Assembly (NCBI GenBank): GCA_964371075.1 | Contig: CAYJKN010000005.1 | Location: 1 to 64,000, forward strand | DNA from: UTCHB3 sp964371075 | GTDB lineage: Bacteria; Bacteroidota; Ignavibacteria; Ignavibacteriales; Ignavibacteriaceae | DNA length: 64,000 bases | Reading direction: 5' to 3' | Part shown: positions 33,111 to 41,965 of the stretch, piece after piece | Numbering within the stretch: the stretch's first letter is position 1 | Layout: each line of letters begins with the position of its first letter | Translations under genes and position numbers: made by a program | The notes under the pieces: model-generated | The model's database searches: none | What the model was told of the DNA's origin: nothing | Seen by the model: the letters and a program-made list of their open reading frames with translations, nothing else

Positions 33111-34739
33111 TCATGACCAGATGCTCCAGAGCCCAAGGATCATCAACAATATTATTGCTGAAAGAAGAAAACTTGGGTTGGGTCTTACAAATCTTTTTAA
33201 TCCGGCAAAATTCCCTGTTATCTCGGCAAAACTCTCGGCAAATGTCGCCCTGAGCTGAATTCCAAATTTATTTGTTTCTATGCTGTTATTAAAGTTGAGC
33301 GTCAAAATCATCCCCACACTTACGATGAAAAGGAAGAGGGAATAATGAAGGAAGTTGATCGACAACACCCAATTGAGGAATGAATGAAGTTCAACACCAT
33401 TTTGAACCATCATTTCAAGCACAAGCCTGCCCATTCCAAGTGTTTCAGTAACTGCTAAAGTAATAAGTGCCGATCTTGTGTTCATTTTGCGTGAAAAGAG
33501 ACCAAACAGAAACACAGCAGTGATGGGAGGACTTACAAATGACTGTACACTTTGCAGGAAAAGATAAAGATGTGAACTTATAACCTTTACGAGAGGCACA
33601 ATCAATATGGCGGCAATAACAGCAGTTGTGGTTGCAAGCCTGCCCACAAGCACAAGTTTTCTCTCGTTTGTTTCAGGATATTTTAATTTGTAATAATCGT
33701 TTGTAAAAAGTATCGCAATACTGTTAAAAGCTCCTGCAAGAGACGACATTATTGCAGCCAGAAGCCCTGCAATTACAACTCCTTTTAATCCCATCGGAAG
33801 CAGATCACCACTTACCATTGCTGAGTAAGCCCCATCACCTCTTGACTCTGGATAAAGAACTGCTGCAAACAAACCGGGAAGCACAAGAATAAAAATTGGA
33901 AGGAGTTTAAATGAGGCTGCAAGAAGTGAACCTTTTCGTGCATCGTCAATAGATCTGGCACTTAACATTCTTTGAACCATATATTGATCGGTACACCAAT
34001 ACCAGAATGCAATTACGGGAGCTCCAAACACGATTCCTGTCCAGGGATAATCTTTGTCATCAATTGGTTTAAACATCGTAAAAAAGTCTGAAGGTAATTT
34101 TGAGTAAAGTCCTTCAAATCCGCCAACAGCCATGTAACCTATTACCGAAAGAATCACAGCACCGGTAATCAACACTATCCCCTGAAATGTCTGGGTTCTT
34201 ATTACTGCTTTTGATCCACCAATAACGCTGTAAAGTCCTGTTATTAAAACAATTAATATAGAGGATGCGTAAATGTTTAATCCAAAAATATTATAAAAGA
34301 GAAGACTTGCGGCGAAGAGGGAGACGAGAATTTTGGTGAGGATGTAGTTGGCAATCGAAAAAGCAGCAAAAAGTTTCCTGATCCTTACATCAAAATTTAA
34401 CTGAAGGAATTCAGGTACTGTAAAAACGCCCGATTTAATAAAAATTGGAGCAAGGAACCACCCTGCAAATATGAGCATAAAAATTGCCATCAACTCAAAC
34501 TGCCCCACTGCCAGACCTCTTGTTGAGCCTGCTCCTGCTAGTCCGATAAAATGTTCACTTGAAATGTTGGTTGCAAAAATTGAGATACCTATTGCGATCC
34601 AGCCCACATTTCTACCGGCGAGAAAGTAATCGGTATAACTTTCATCGTTTTTCCGGGAATAGTAAAAACCGATACTCAATACGATTATCAAGTATATTAC
34701 TATAACAGCAGTGTCTAAATAGGTAAATGTGTTGGGCAT
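33111..34739 (-). CDS. Sodium:solute symporter (SGLT-like sugar transporter)
   Basis: This is an inner-membrane SSS-family carrier with about 14 membrane helices and 542 residues, predicted to couple Na+ to sugar uptake. The family signature is visible in YFLAGRNVGWIAIGISIFATNISSEHFIGLAGAG near the N-terminus. The central GLYSVIGGSKAVIRTQTFQ and the WYWCTDQYMVQRMLSARS region are typical of SGLT-type glucose/galactose carriers. It is the first gene of the structural part of the locus, preceded by a sigma-54-type promoter and a palindrome. It would import glucose made in the periplasm. Confidence 0.92.
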   Translation of the reverse strand: MPNTFTYLDTAVIVIYLIIVLSIGFYYSRKNDESYTDYFLAGRNVGWIAIGISIFATNISSEHFIGLAGAGSTRGLAVGQFELMAIFMLIFAGWFLAPIFIKSGVFTVPEFLQLNFDVRIRKLFAAFSIANYILTKILVSLFAASLLFYNIFGLNIYASSILIVLITGLYSVIGGSKAVIRTQTFQGIVLITGAVILSVIGYMAVGGFEGLYSKLPSDFFTMFKPIDDKDYPWTGIVFGAPVIAFWYWCTDQYMVQRMLSARSIDDARKGSLLAASFKLLPIFILVLPGLFAAVLYPESRGDGAYSAMVSGDLLPMGLKGVVIAGLLAAIMSSLAGAFNSIAILFTNDYYKLKYPETNERKLVLVGRLATTTAVIAAILIVPLVKVISSHLYLFLQSVQSFVSPPITAVFLFGLFSRKMNTRSALITLAVTETLGMGRLVLEMMVQNGVELHSFLNWVLSINFLHYSLFLFIVSVGMILTLNFNNSIETNKFGIQLRATFAESFAEITGNFAGLKRFVRPNPSFLLSAIILLMILGLWSIWS

Positions 34740-34768
34740 TCATTCAGTCAATTGTTGAAACGTTGTAA

Positions 34769-34785
34769 TGCACAAATCATGCCAA
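34769..34785 (-). promoter_or_regulatory. Sigma-54 promoter of the symporter-led glucan operon
   Basis: On the minus strand TTGGCATGATTTGTGCA matches the sigma-54 consensus YTGGCACGrNNNTTGCW at 11 of 13 informative positions. The GG and GC are exactly 10 bases apart. It ends 30 bases before the symporter ATG. The gene just upstream encodes a sigma-54 activator, which supports the call. Confidence 0.8.
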
Positions 34786-34879
34786 TGAAAATTTACACTG
34801 CTTTTCCATCAAATTCTTAATATTGAGAATTTCACACGAAGAGAAAACCCCTGTCAATTATTATTTTAATAACAACGGT

Positions 34880-34894
34880 TTATCAATTTGATAA
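34880..34894. promoter_or_regulatory. Palindromic candidate enhancer site (UAS) for the response regulator
   Basis: TTATCAATTTGATAA has two 7-base arms around one base. Its centre is about 104 bases upstream of the -24 GG, the usual range for a sigma-54 activator site. The same motif with one change lies at 39263-39277. A second, weaker dyad (aaattct, 8 bases, agaattt) lies at 34811-34832. Confidence 0.65.
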
Positions 34895-34911
34895 GAAAAA
34901 CGACTGTAGCC

Positions 34912-36369
34912 TTATTTCAACCCCAGTTCTTTCATCATTCTGTAATAGTTGGGAGGGGCAATTCCCATTTTTTTGGCGGCATCGGCATCTGAGACTGAAT
35001 GAGTCCTTACAAAGTTGAAATACCTTTCCCTGAATATTCTTTCGGCATCCTTTAGATCAATTATATTTTCTGGATTAAATATATCCTTAAAACCGTCGTC
35101 ACCACCCCCCGTTTCATAAACAATACCAAGAGCTTTCACTGCATTCATCGGTGACACTGTATTCCCCGAATGAAACAATACTCTTTGCACAACATTTTTT
35201 AGCTCTCTGACATTCCCGGGCCAGTCGTATTTCACAAATATCTGCATCGTTTCGTTGGGTATTACCGGCTTTTCCTTCCCCATATCAATACTTATATTTC
35301 GCAAAAAGTGATCGATGAGGGACGGAATGTCATCAACTCGCTTTTTAAGGTCAGGTACAACAACGGGCAGAACATTCAACCTGTAGTAAAGGTCTTCGCG
35401 GAATCTCTTTTCCCTCACTTCCTGCTCAATGTTCCTGTTTGTGGCGGCAATTACCCTCACATCAACTTTTACTGTCTCTGTCCTGCCAATCTTTTCAATT
35501 TCACCTTCCTGAATCACCCTTAGAAGTTTCACCTGAGCTGCAAGTGGAAGTTCTGTTATCTCATCGAGGAAAATTGTTCCATGGTTGGCAATCTCAAAAA
35601 GACCCGGTTTTTTTTTGTCAGCTCCCGTGAATGCACCTTTTTCATACCCAAAAAGCTCACTTTCCACAAGTTGATCCGGAAGACTTCCGCAATTAACCAC
35701 CACAAAATTTTCATATTTTCGGTCACTTCGATAATGGATATTATGTGCTACCAGTTCCTTCCCCGTGCCCGAAGCTCCTCTGATCAGGATGTTGATATTA
35801 CTTTGAGCGAGTCGGTCGAGATCGTTTTTTAAGTCGAGCATTAGAGGTGATTCACCAATAATCTTTTTCTGCAAAAGTATATCAGCAACATTCCGTTTAA
35901 TTTTTTGCATCGAACGCATTCTGTCACGCTCAAGCAGACTTTTTTCATGGGCATTAAAGATACTGAGAATAAAATCAGTAGGCTGATAAATAAAATCGTC
36001 GATATCACCCGGATATTTGGTGCAGTACCAAAAAGCTCCTGCCTTAATAAGACGGTTGGCAAAATGATAATCGGAGAGATTAATTGTCATTTTTGTGATA
36101 ACAATTATCTGAATCGAAGAATCGATGGTTTTAATTTTGTGAATCAGGTCTTCACCCATCAAACCGCCGGAAATCTGGTAGTCCATTATCACCACATCAA
36201 TTTTGTTCCGGTTCTCTTCAAGATATTCGAGAGCAGCCTTTCCGTTTGAAACATAATGAACAATTTCCATCTTTTCCGAAAATGGCTCTACCGTTTTTTT
36301 CACCCTTCTTACATCAAATTCTTCATCTTCAATAAGTAGAATGCTAATATTTTTATCCTGGAAGATCAT
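34912..36369 (-). CDS. Sigma-54-dependent response regulator (NtrC family)
   Basis: A receiver domain (about 8-130, phospho-acceptor Asp63 in VVIMDYQ) is followed by an AAA+ sigma-54 activation domain. That domain carries Walker A GASGTGKE (198-205), the sigma-54 contact loop GAFTGA (245-250) and Walker B TIFLDE (265-270). A Fis-type helix-turn-helix ends the protein (about 455-485, DADAAKKMGIAPPNYYRMMKEL). The length of 485 is standard. It is the last gene of the binding protein-kinase-regulator operon and lies immediately upstream of a sigma-54 promoter, so the glucan operon is its probable target. Confidence 0.95.
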   Translation of the reverse strand: MIFQDKNISILLIEDEEFDVRRVKKTVEPFSEKMEIVHYVSNGKAALEYLEENRNKIDVVIMDYQISGGLMGEDLIHKIKTIDSSIQIIVITKMTINLSDYHFANRLIKAGAFWYCTKYPGDIDDFIYQPTDFILSIFNAHEKSLLERDRMRSMQKIKRNVADILLQKKIIGESPLMLDLKNDLDRLAQSNINILIRGASGTGKELVAHNIHYRSDRKYENFVVVNCGSLPDQLVESELFGYEKGAFTGADKKKPGLFEIANHGTIFLDEITELPLAAQVKLLRVIQEGEIEKIGRTETVKVDVRVIAATNRNIEQEVREKRFREDLYYRLNVLPVVVPDLKKRVDDIPSLIDHFLRNISIDMGKEKPVIPNETMQIFVKYDWPGNVRELKNVVQRVLFHSGNTVSPMNAVKALGIVYETGGGDDGFKDIFNPENIIDLKDAERIFRERYFNFVRTHSVSDADAAKKMGIAPPNYYRMMKELGLK

Positions 36370-36387
36370 TTCTGTCTCTCAATCTCT

Positions 36388-37860
36388 CTAATGTTTTATT
36401 GTAATTGTAAACCGGCATCCTTTTTCGGGAAGATTTTGTGCATCAAGCTCCCATCCACATCTTTTTGTCATCTCCCAGGCGATATAACACCCGTATCCCG
36501 AGTTTCTTAACCCCTGCGACTTGGTGGTTGTGTTCTCAACAAAGAGATACTTAACTCCATTTTCATTTATTTTAAGCAAACTGCCGTCAATTCCCTTTCC
36601 ATTGTCAGTTACACTCAGGATCGAACATTTTTTCTCCGGATCATGTTTGGTTTCCACTGTGATTACCAAATCATTTTCCGATCCATGATCTATGCTGTTT
36701 TGGATCAATGGTTCAATAATTTCCCACACCACAAATTCATTCACATTAACTACAGGCAAATTTTGTTCCAACTTGCATTCAATCCTGTAAGCATCAGTTG
36801 TGGTTGTTACCCGTTGGAAAATATTGCCCACAATAAATCTGACAACTTCGTTGAGATCAGTACGGAACATCTGATTTCTGATCGTTTGGATTGGGGGATC
36901 AAACCATTTCATATCATAAATTACTCTTGACACAAAGTTTGAATATTTTGCAACCCTGTATTTAATCTCATCGATATTGTCGAGCTCCAACATTCGTAAA
37001 TCCTCTTTTATGAACCCCATCACTTTTTCCGCTTTGTGATGGGTATGATAGATCCGTTTTGTAAATATCAACTCATTTTCGTAATTGATCTGCTTTTTCA
37101 GATTTTTTTCGTGTTCATCAAACAGAAGTTTTTGGGTTTCATCCCTCTCTTTTACGGTGTAAGATGATATAAAATACATCGCAAGCAGACCAAGTGTTAT
37201 CAGTGATAAGTAGATAACGGAAGTTTCATCATAACTGCTTATTACCTGATTGCTGATTGAACTGAAATCGGGTGAAATCTCCATATAGATCGCACCGATA
37301 AACTCCCCTCTAACTACAAAAGGTACAAAAACATGAAAAGTTTGTTTGTCCCTTACCACTGTTTTAATTCTTTCAGTTGACTCCAGTTCATTTTCTATCG
37401 ATTTATAGAGTGCTGCAACATTTTTATCAATTTCGGTTGATATTAGTGACCGGTCAGAGCCAATGACCACCGAATAAAGCGTTCTGCCATCATTGATACT
37501 GAAGGTTTTTCCTTCGTTCTCCATTATTATAAACAGACGGTCGATGTTGTGTGTGAGTTGCTGCTGACTGAATATGATATCCAGCGATTGGATCACTTTA
37601 TTCTCTTGTGCCGGGGGTATTTTAATTTTGGGGTCAACCGATTCGATGGCAAGTTCAATCACCGTTGCAGTAAGGTTGGCAATCTCCTCTGCCGATTCTT
37701 TTTGATACCAATCCTGAGTTGTCTCAAGGAAATTTTTAATTGACGACTTATTGATAAAAGAAACGATTAATTGGAATGAAAAGAGAATTATAAAGAGCAC
37801 AGTCACATGCCTGAACTCAAAATGATACTCTTTTATTTTGTTTGTGAGACTCTGTTTCAT
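36388..37860 (-). CDS. Membrane sensor histidine kinase
   Basis: The first membrane helix (about 19-36) and the second (215-233) bracket a periplasmic domain of about 180 residues with a Cache/PAS-like pattern. A cytoplasmic coiled-coil leads to a dimerisation helix with candidate phospho-histidine in RIYHTHHKAEKVMGF (His272, His274 or His275). The ATPase domain has N box EPLIQNSIDHG, DNGKGI and GYGCYIAWE. It lies between the solute-binding protein gene (6-base gap) and the regulator gene (18-base gap). The periplasmic domain would read the state of the binding protein. Confidence 0.93.
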   Translation of the reverse strand: MKQSLTNKIKEYHFEFRHVTVLFIILFSFQLIVSFINKSSIKNFLETTQDWYQKESAEEIANLTATVIELAIESVDPKIKIPPAQENKVIQSLDIIFSQQQLTHNIDRLFIIMENEGKTFSINDGRTLYSVVIGSDRSLISTEIDKNVAALYKSIENELESTERIKTVVRDKQTFHVFVPFVVRGEFIGAIYMEISPDFSSISNQVISSYDETSVIYLSLITLGLLAMYFISSYTVKERDETQKLLFDEHEKNLKKQINYENELIFTKRIYHTHHKAEKVMGFIKEDLRMLELDNIDEIKYRVAKYSNFVSRVIYDMKWFDPPIQTIRNQMFRTDLNEVVRFIVGNIFQRVTTTTDAYRIECKLEQNLPVVNVNEFVVWEIIEPLIQNSIDHGSENDLVITVETKHDPEKKCSILSVTDNGKGIDGSLLKINENGVKYLFVENTTTKSQGLRNSGYGCYIAWEMTKRCGWELDAQNLPEKGCRFTITIKH

Positions 37861-37866
37861 AATGTT

Positions 37867-39180
37867 CTACCGCGCCCCTATCTCGTTTTTGATCTTTTCC
37901 AAGACCTGCCCGGGATCAAGATTTTTTTCAATCGCCTCATTTATATGTTTAACAATGATATCAGAAAGTCCTGTGTATCTCTCGAACATTGGTCTGTGAA
38001 TCCCGTTTTCAAAAAGTCTTTGATAAAACACCAACTCGGGGTGTTTTTTAAGAAATGTGGCATCAGAATAGACAGATTTTTTCACCGGTAAAACATTTCC
38101 ATCCTCATAGTGGAATTTCTGAATCTCGTCACTTAACATATATTCGATAAATATCCTGACCTCCTGAATTTTGGATGAAAGTTTGGATACCATAAGGTTC
38201 CACCCTCCAAAAACATAAGCCGGCGAACTTCCCTCAAGATGTGGTAGAGGCGCAGCTTTCACTTTCCCCCTGAACTCTTTAGGGAATGCTTTGTTGTCTT
38301 CACTTAAAAATCCGGGCCAGCCCCTCACTGCAAATGCATCTTTCTCAAAAAAGTATTGATAACTTTGCATTTCCTTAAATTTTATCACTTCGGGTGGCGA
38401 TATTTTATATTGGTGCACAAGATCAACAAGGAATTTGATCGATTTTTTGGACAATTCATCATTCTCTCCCAGTTTCACTTCGGATGCCACCATCGGATTT
38501 TTATGGTTGTTCATCAACTCTGTAAACGAACACATCAACCCCTCGTAGGCATCCCCCTGAAATAGATAAAAAGGTTTGTTTACCCTTCCGTTTGCAGCAT
38601 CAACTTTCATCTTCAGATCAATCAATCTTTCCCATGTGATCGATGACGACAACTCCTTTCGATATTCCTCTGCACCCTGAACTTTTTCCAACAGGTCATC
38701 CCTGTAAAACATCAATGCTACATCTGCATAAAGGGGAATTGAAACGAGTGAATCTTTGTGAAAACTTGTGGGAAGAAAATGGGGGACAATATCCATAACC
38801 AGAGATGAGTCGATATATCTATTCAGAGGCATTGCCCACCTCGAAAAACGGGGCACCCAGATGATATCAACACTAAAAATATCTATTCTGCTGCTTTTGC
38901 TTCTGAGATACCGGGCAAGAAGTTCTTTTCGTTCATTTGTACTAAATTTATCAAATGAAAGATCAATCGTCTCTACCCTGATCTTTCCCTTATATTTTTC
39001 ATTAAATCCGTCGATGATCTTTCGCAATGAGGGAGAGATGTTCTCTGCATAGTAAATCACCTTTTCATCCTGCAAAATACTTTCGTCGTACGACACAGGA
39101 GAAAAGATGAAAACTATCAACACAAATACCGTTACCAGTACCGTGCTCGCTACAATGTAAAATATCTTTTCGAGATTCAT
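37867..39180 (-). CDS. Membrane-anchored family 1 solute-binding protein
   Basis: The 437-residue protein has the fold markers of ABC-type sugar-binding proteins: IIDGFNEKYKGKIRVE, IDIFSVDIIWVPRFSRWAMPLNRYID, IPLYADVALMFYRDDLLEK, and FGGWNLMVSKLSSKIQEVRIFIEYML. Its N-terminal hydrophobic segment (about 6-27) lacks a lipobox or clear cleavage site, so it is probably tethered by a signal anchor. No ABC permease or ATPase gene is nearby. It is the first gene of an operon with a kinase and a sigma-54 regulator. The likely role is ligand sensing rather than transport. Confidence 0.9.
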   Translation of the reverse strand: MNLEKIFYIVASTVLVTVFVLIVFIFSPVSYDESILQDEKVIYYAENISPSLRKIIDGFNEKYKGKIRVETIDLSFDKFSTNERKELLARYLRSKSSRIDIFSVDIIWVPRFSRWAMPLNRYIDSSLVMDIVPHFLPTSFHKDSLVSIPLYADVALMFYRDDLLEKVQGAEEYRKELSSSITWERLIDLKMKVDAANGRVNKPFYLFQGDAYEGLMCSFTELMNNHKNPMVASEVKLGENDELSKKSIKFLVDLVHQYKISPPEVIKFKEMQSYQYFFEKDAFAVRGWPGFLSEDNKAFPKEFRGKVKAAPLPHLEGSSPAYVFGGWNLMVSKLSSKIQEVRIFIEYMLSDEIQKFHYEDGNVLPVKKSVYSDATFLKKHPELVFYQRLFENGIHRPMFERYTGLSDIIVKHINEAIEKNLDPGQVLEKIKNEIGAR

Positions 39181-39202
39181 AAACTTTCCGCAAATTTTAA
39201 TG

Positions 39203-39210
39203 CAAATATA
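39203..39210 (-). promoter_or_regulatory. Putative -7 element for the sensor operon
   Basis: Read on the minus strand this is TATATTTG, matching TAnnTTTG. It lies 23 bases before the ATG of the binding protein. A -33 partner is not clear in the AT-rich upstream sequence. Confidence 0.4.
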
Positions 39211-39262
39211 GATTATTAAATTTTAGATTTTTCCCCTCCCCGTTCATTTATCCCGTCGATAT

Positions 39263-39277
39263 TTATTAATTTGATAA
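39263..39277. promoter_or_regulatory. Second copy of the palindromic candidate enhancer site
   Basis: TTATTAATTTGATAA differs at one base from 34880-34894. It lies between the divergent sensor operon and the MFS gene, with its centre about 93 bases before the GG of a weak sigma-54-like site. It could serve both directions. The 11-base difference in spacing from the other site is close to one helical turn. Confidence 0.6.
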
Positions 39278-39360
39278 GTTGAAATTATTAAAATAATAAT
39301 ACGACATGAATTCCCGACTATCTTAACCACATTATTCGGTTGAATTCCAACAATTATTTA

Positions 39361-39377
39361 AGGGCACAATTATTGAG
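39361..39377 (+). promoter_or_regulatory. Degenerate sigma-54-like promoter before the MFS gene
   Basis: AGGGCACAATTATTGAG has the GGCAC and TTG blocks of a sigma-54 promoter in correct spacing. The -12 GC is replaced by GA, and two further positions at the left end do not match. It lies 46 bases before the MFS start. On its own it is weak; the shared palindrome upstream is the main reason to list it. Confidence 0.3.
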
Positions 39378-39422
39378 TGTATATTAGCTTTGAAATAACC
39401 TATTCAGTCCAACGGAGATATA

Positions 39423-40751
39423 ATGGCAACAACTATACCTAATGCCGGTAAAATAAAAAACAACGGTAGTACAGCAAACTACATGCCTGAATTGACGATA
39501 CTTACTTCCCTCTTTTTTATGTGGGGATTTCTTACCTGTCTAAACGACATCCTCATTCCCCATCTTAAGAGTGTTTTTTCACTCAGTTATGCAGAATCGA
39601 TGCTTGTCCAGTTTACTTTTTTCCTTGCCTATTTTCTCGTTTCGCTTCCGGCTGGAAAATTAGTTGAGAAGGTTGGTTATAAAAGAGGAATTGTGATTGG
39701 TCTTCTTACCGCAGGTGTGGGAACCTTGATATTTTATCCCGCTGCAGGTTTAAGGTCATATCCTGTCTTTTTGCTGGCGTTTTTTATCCTTGCCGCCGGT
39801 ATCACTCTTCTTCAGGTGGCAGCAAATCCATATGTTACCATTCTTGGAAAACCTGAAACGGCTTCGTCGAGGTTAAATTTAACACAAGCCTTTAATTCAC
39901 TCGGAACAACAGTTGCCCCTTATTTTGGATCACTCCTTATTCTTTCAACTGCAGTGAAAACATCAGAAGAAATGGCAACAATGGCACCGGCAGCCCTGAA
40001 CGCATATATTGAGGCTGAAGCCACAGCCGTTCAAGTGCCCTATCTCGCTCTTGCGGCAGCTCTTCTGATACTTTCTGCAGTATTTGCTTACATTAAATTA
40101 CCTCAAATTGAAGCCGGAAGTGTTGAATCTGAAGATGGCAGCAAACAGAGTTATGATGATCTTCACCCAAGTGCATGGGGTTATAAACACTTGATTCTTG
40201 GAGCTGTTGGTATCTTTGTTTATGTGGGTGCTGAAGTAGCAATTGGCAGTTTCCTTGTTAACTATTTTGTTTTTCTCGATAACTCTCTCGCTGAAATGGA
40301 TGCAGGAAAACTTGTTTCATTCTATTGGGGTGGGGCAATGGTTGGAAGATTCATCGGCTCAGCAGTTCAAAGAAAAATTAATCCGGGACAAGTGCTTGGA
40401 TTTAATGCTGTTGCAGCAGCGATATTGGTGATTGTTTCGATGCTTACAAATGGTCAGGTTGCCATTTGGTCCATTCTACTCGTCGGGCTCTTTAACTCAA
40501 TCATGTTCCCAACCATCTTTTCCCTTGCAATTAAAGGACTCGGCAAACATACAGGACAAGCTTCCGGAATTCTTTGTATGGCAATAGTTGGTGGTGCTCT
40601 TATTCCTGTTCTTCAGGGACTAATCGCTGACTCTTCGATTGGTCTGCATCATGCATTTATCCTCCCTGTTCTCTGTTATGCGTTTATCGCTTATTACGGA
40701 ATAGCAGGAAGTGTCCCAAGTTTTGAAAAAGCTGCACTGAAGAGGAAATAA
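39423..40751 (+). CDS. Sugar MFS transporter (FucP/GluP type)
   Basis: The inner-membrane 12-helix carrier of the fucose/glucose-galactose:H+ family has 442 residues. Characteristic blocks are SLFFMWGFLTCLNDILIPHLK in helix one, QFTFFLAYFLVSLPAGKLVEKVGYKRGI, and LLQVAANPYVTILGKPETASSRLNLTQAFNSLGTTVAPY. CGGAG before the ATG is the ribosome site. The stop overlaps the GH5 start (TAATG), so uptake and hydrolysis are coupled. It would bring in glucose or short sugars released by the adjacent enzyme. Confidence 0.94.
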   Translation: MATTIPNAGKIKNNGSTANYMPELTILTSLFFMWGFLTCLNDILIPHLKSVFSLSYAESMLVQFTFFLAYFLVSLPAGKLVEKVGYKRGIVIGLLTAGVGTLIFYPAAGLRSYPVFLLAFFILAAGITLLQVAANPYVTILGKPETASSRLNLTQAFNSLGTTVAPYFGSLLILSTAVKTSEEMATMAPAALNAYIEAEATAVQVPYLALAAALLILSAVFAYIKLPQIEAGSVESEDGSKQSYDDLHPSAWGYKHLILGAVGIFVYVGAEVAIGSFLVNYFVFLDNSLAEMDAGKLVSFYWGGAMVGRFIGSAVQRKINPGQVLGFNAVAAAILVIVSMLTNGQVAIWSILLVGLFNSIMFPTIFSLAIKGLGKHTGQASGILCMAIVGGALIPVLQGLIADSSIGLHHAFILPVLCYAFIAYYGIAGSVPSFEKAALKRK

Positions 40752-41956
40752 TGAGATACCTCTGGCTTCTCCTTTTTATTTCTGCTGTTGGACTTATTCA
40801 TCCCCAACAAAAGGGATTCTTCTCAACCAAGGGGAAAGAGATTCTCGATCCCCAGGGAAAACCTGTACTTCTTAAAGGAATCGGGCTGGGCAACTGGCTC
40901 GTTCCTGAAGGATATATGTTTAAATTTGAAAAAGTGAGCTCCCCCCGACTCATCTATGATCTTTTTAATATCCTTTTGGGAGAACGTGAAGCAGAAAAAT
41001 TTTGGAACAAGTTCAGAGCGGATTATACAACTCGCGAAGATATCAAGTTTTTAAAAAAGTGTGGTTTTAACTCCATAAGGATACCTTTTAATTATCGGCT
41101 TTTTGTTACTGACGATGAAAAGCAGGAATTGACGGGGCCTGGTTACGCCCTTCTCGATTCGGCTGTAAAGTGGTGCCGTGAAGAAAATCTCCCCGTTGTC
41201 CTTGATATGCACTGCGCCCCCGGTGGGCAAACTGGTGACAACATCGATGACAGTTATGGATATCCTTTCCTGTTTGAATCGGAAGAAAATATCAATTTGA
41301 CCATCAGAATCTGGACAAAACTTGCGGATACATATAAAAACGATCCAATAGTTATTGGTTATGACCTCCTGAACGAACCAATTGCCCACTACTTCGACAA
41401 AGATAAACTGAATCCATTGCTTGAACCCTTCTTCAAAAGATTAACTGCAGCAATCAGAATTGTTGATAAAAATCATATTATTTTCATCGCCGGTGCTCAG
41501 TGGAACAGTAATTTTTCAGTTTTTGGGAAACCATTTGATGATAATCTGGTTTACACTTTCCATAAATACTGGACCCCCGCTACCAAAGAAGTTGTACAGG
41601 ATTATATCGATTTTGGCGAAAAGTATCAGGTGCCAATCTGGATGGGTGAATCAGGTGAAAACACCAATGAATGGATAACTGAATTCCGAACGATGCTGGA
41701 AAAGGAAAATATCGGCTGGTGTTTCTGGCCCTATAAAAAACTTAACAGCGAAAGGGGAATAACCTCGATCGTGCCACCAAAAGATTATGATCTGATAATA
41801 AATTTTGCAAACAAATTTGATGTCTCTTATGGATATATCAGAGATAACAAACCTGATCAGGAGAAGATCAAAACCATCCTCGCACAATATCTCGAAAATG
41901 TCAAATTAAAAAACTGTGTTATCAATTCTGAGTATCTTAAGGCTCTTGGTTTATAA
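40751..41956 (+). CDS. Exported GH5 glucanase without sorting domain
   Basis: This GH5 enzyme resembles exo-beta-1,3-glucanases (LKGIGLGNWLVPEGYM). The signal peptide is about residues 1-19. The acid/base is Glu209 in YDLLNEP and the nucleophile Glu300 in IWMGESGEN. It parallels the T9SS-secreted GH5 at 17436-19421 throughout the barrel but ends without a CBM or sorting domain (401 residues). It is therefore probably a periplasmic enzyme. It overlaps the MFS gene by one base and is followed nine bases later by a chaperone gene. Confidence 0.92.
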   Translation: MRYLWLLLFISAVGLIHPQQKGFFSTKGKEILDPQGKPVLLKGIGLGNWLVPEGYMFKFEKVSSPRLIYDLFNILLGEREAEKFWNKFRADYTTREDIKFLKKCGFNSIRIPFNYRLFVTDDEKQELTGPGYALLDSAVKWCREENLPVVLDMHCAPGGQTGDNIDDSYGYPFLFESEENINLTIRIWTKLADTYKNDPIVIGYDLLNEPIAHYFDKDKLNPLLEPFFKRLTAAIRIVDKNHIIFIAGAQWNSNFSVFGKPFDDNLVYTFHKYWTPATKEVVQDYIDFGEKYQVPIWMGESGENTNEWITEFRTMLEKENIGWCFWPYKKLNSERGITSIVPPKDYDLIINFANKFDVSYGYIRDNKPDQEKIKTILAQYLENVKLKNCVINSEYLKALGL

Positions 41957-41965
41957 TTTTTGGAA

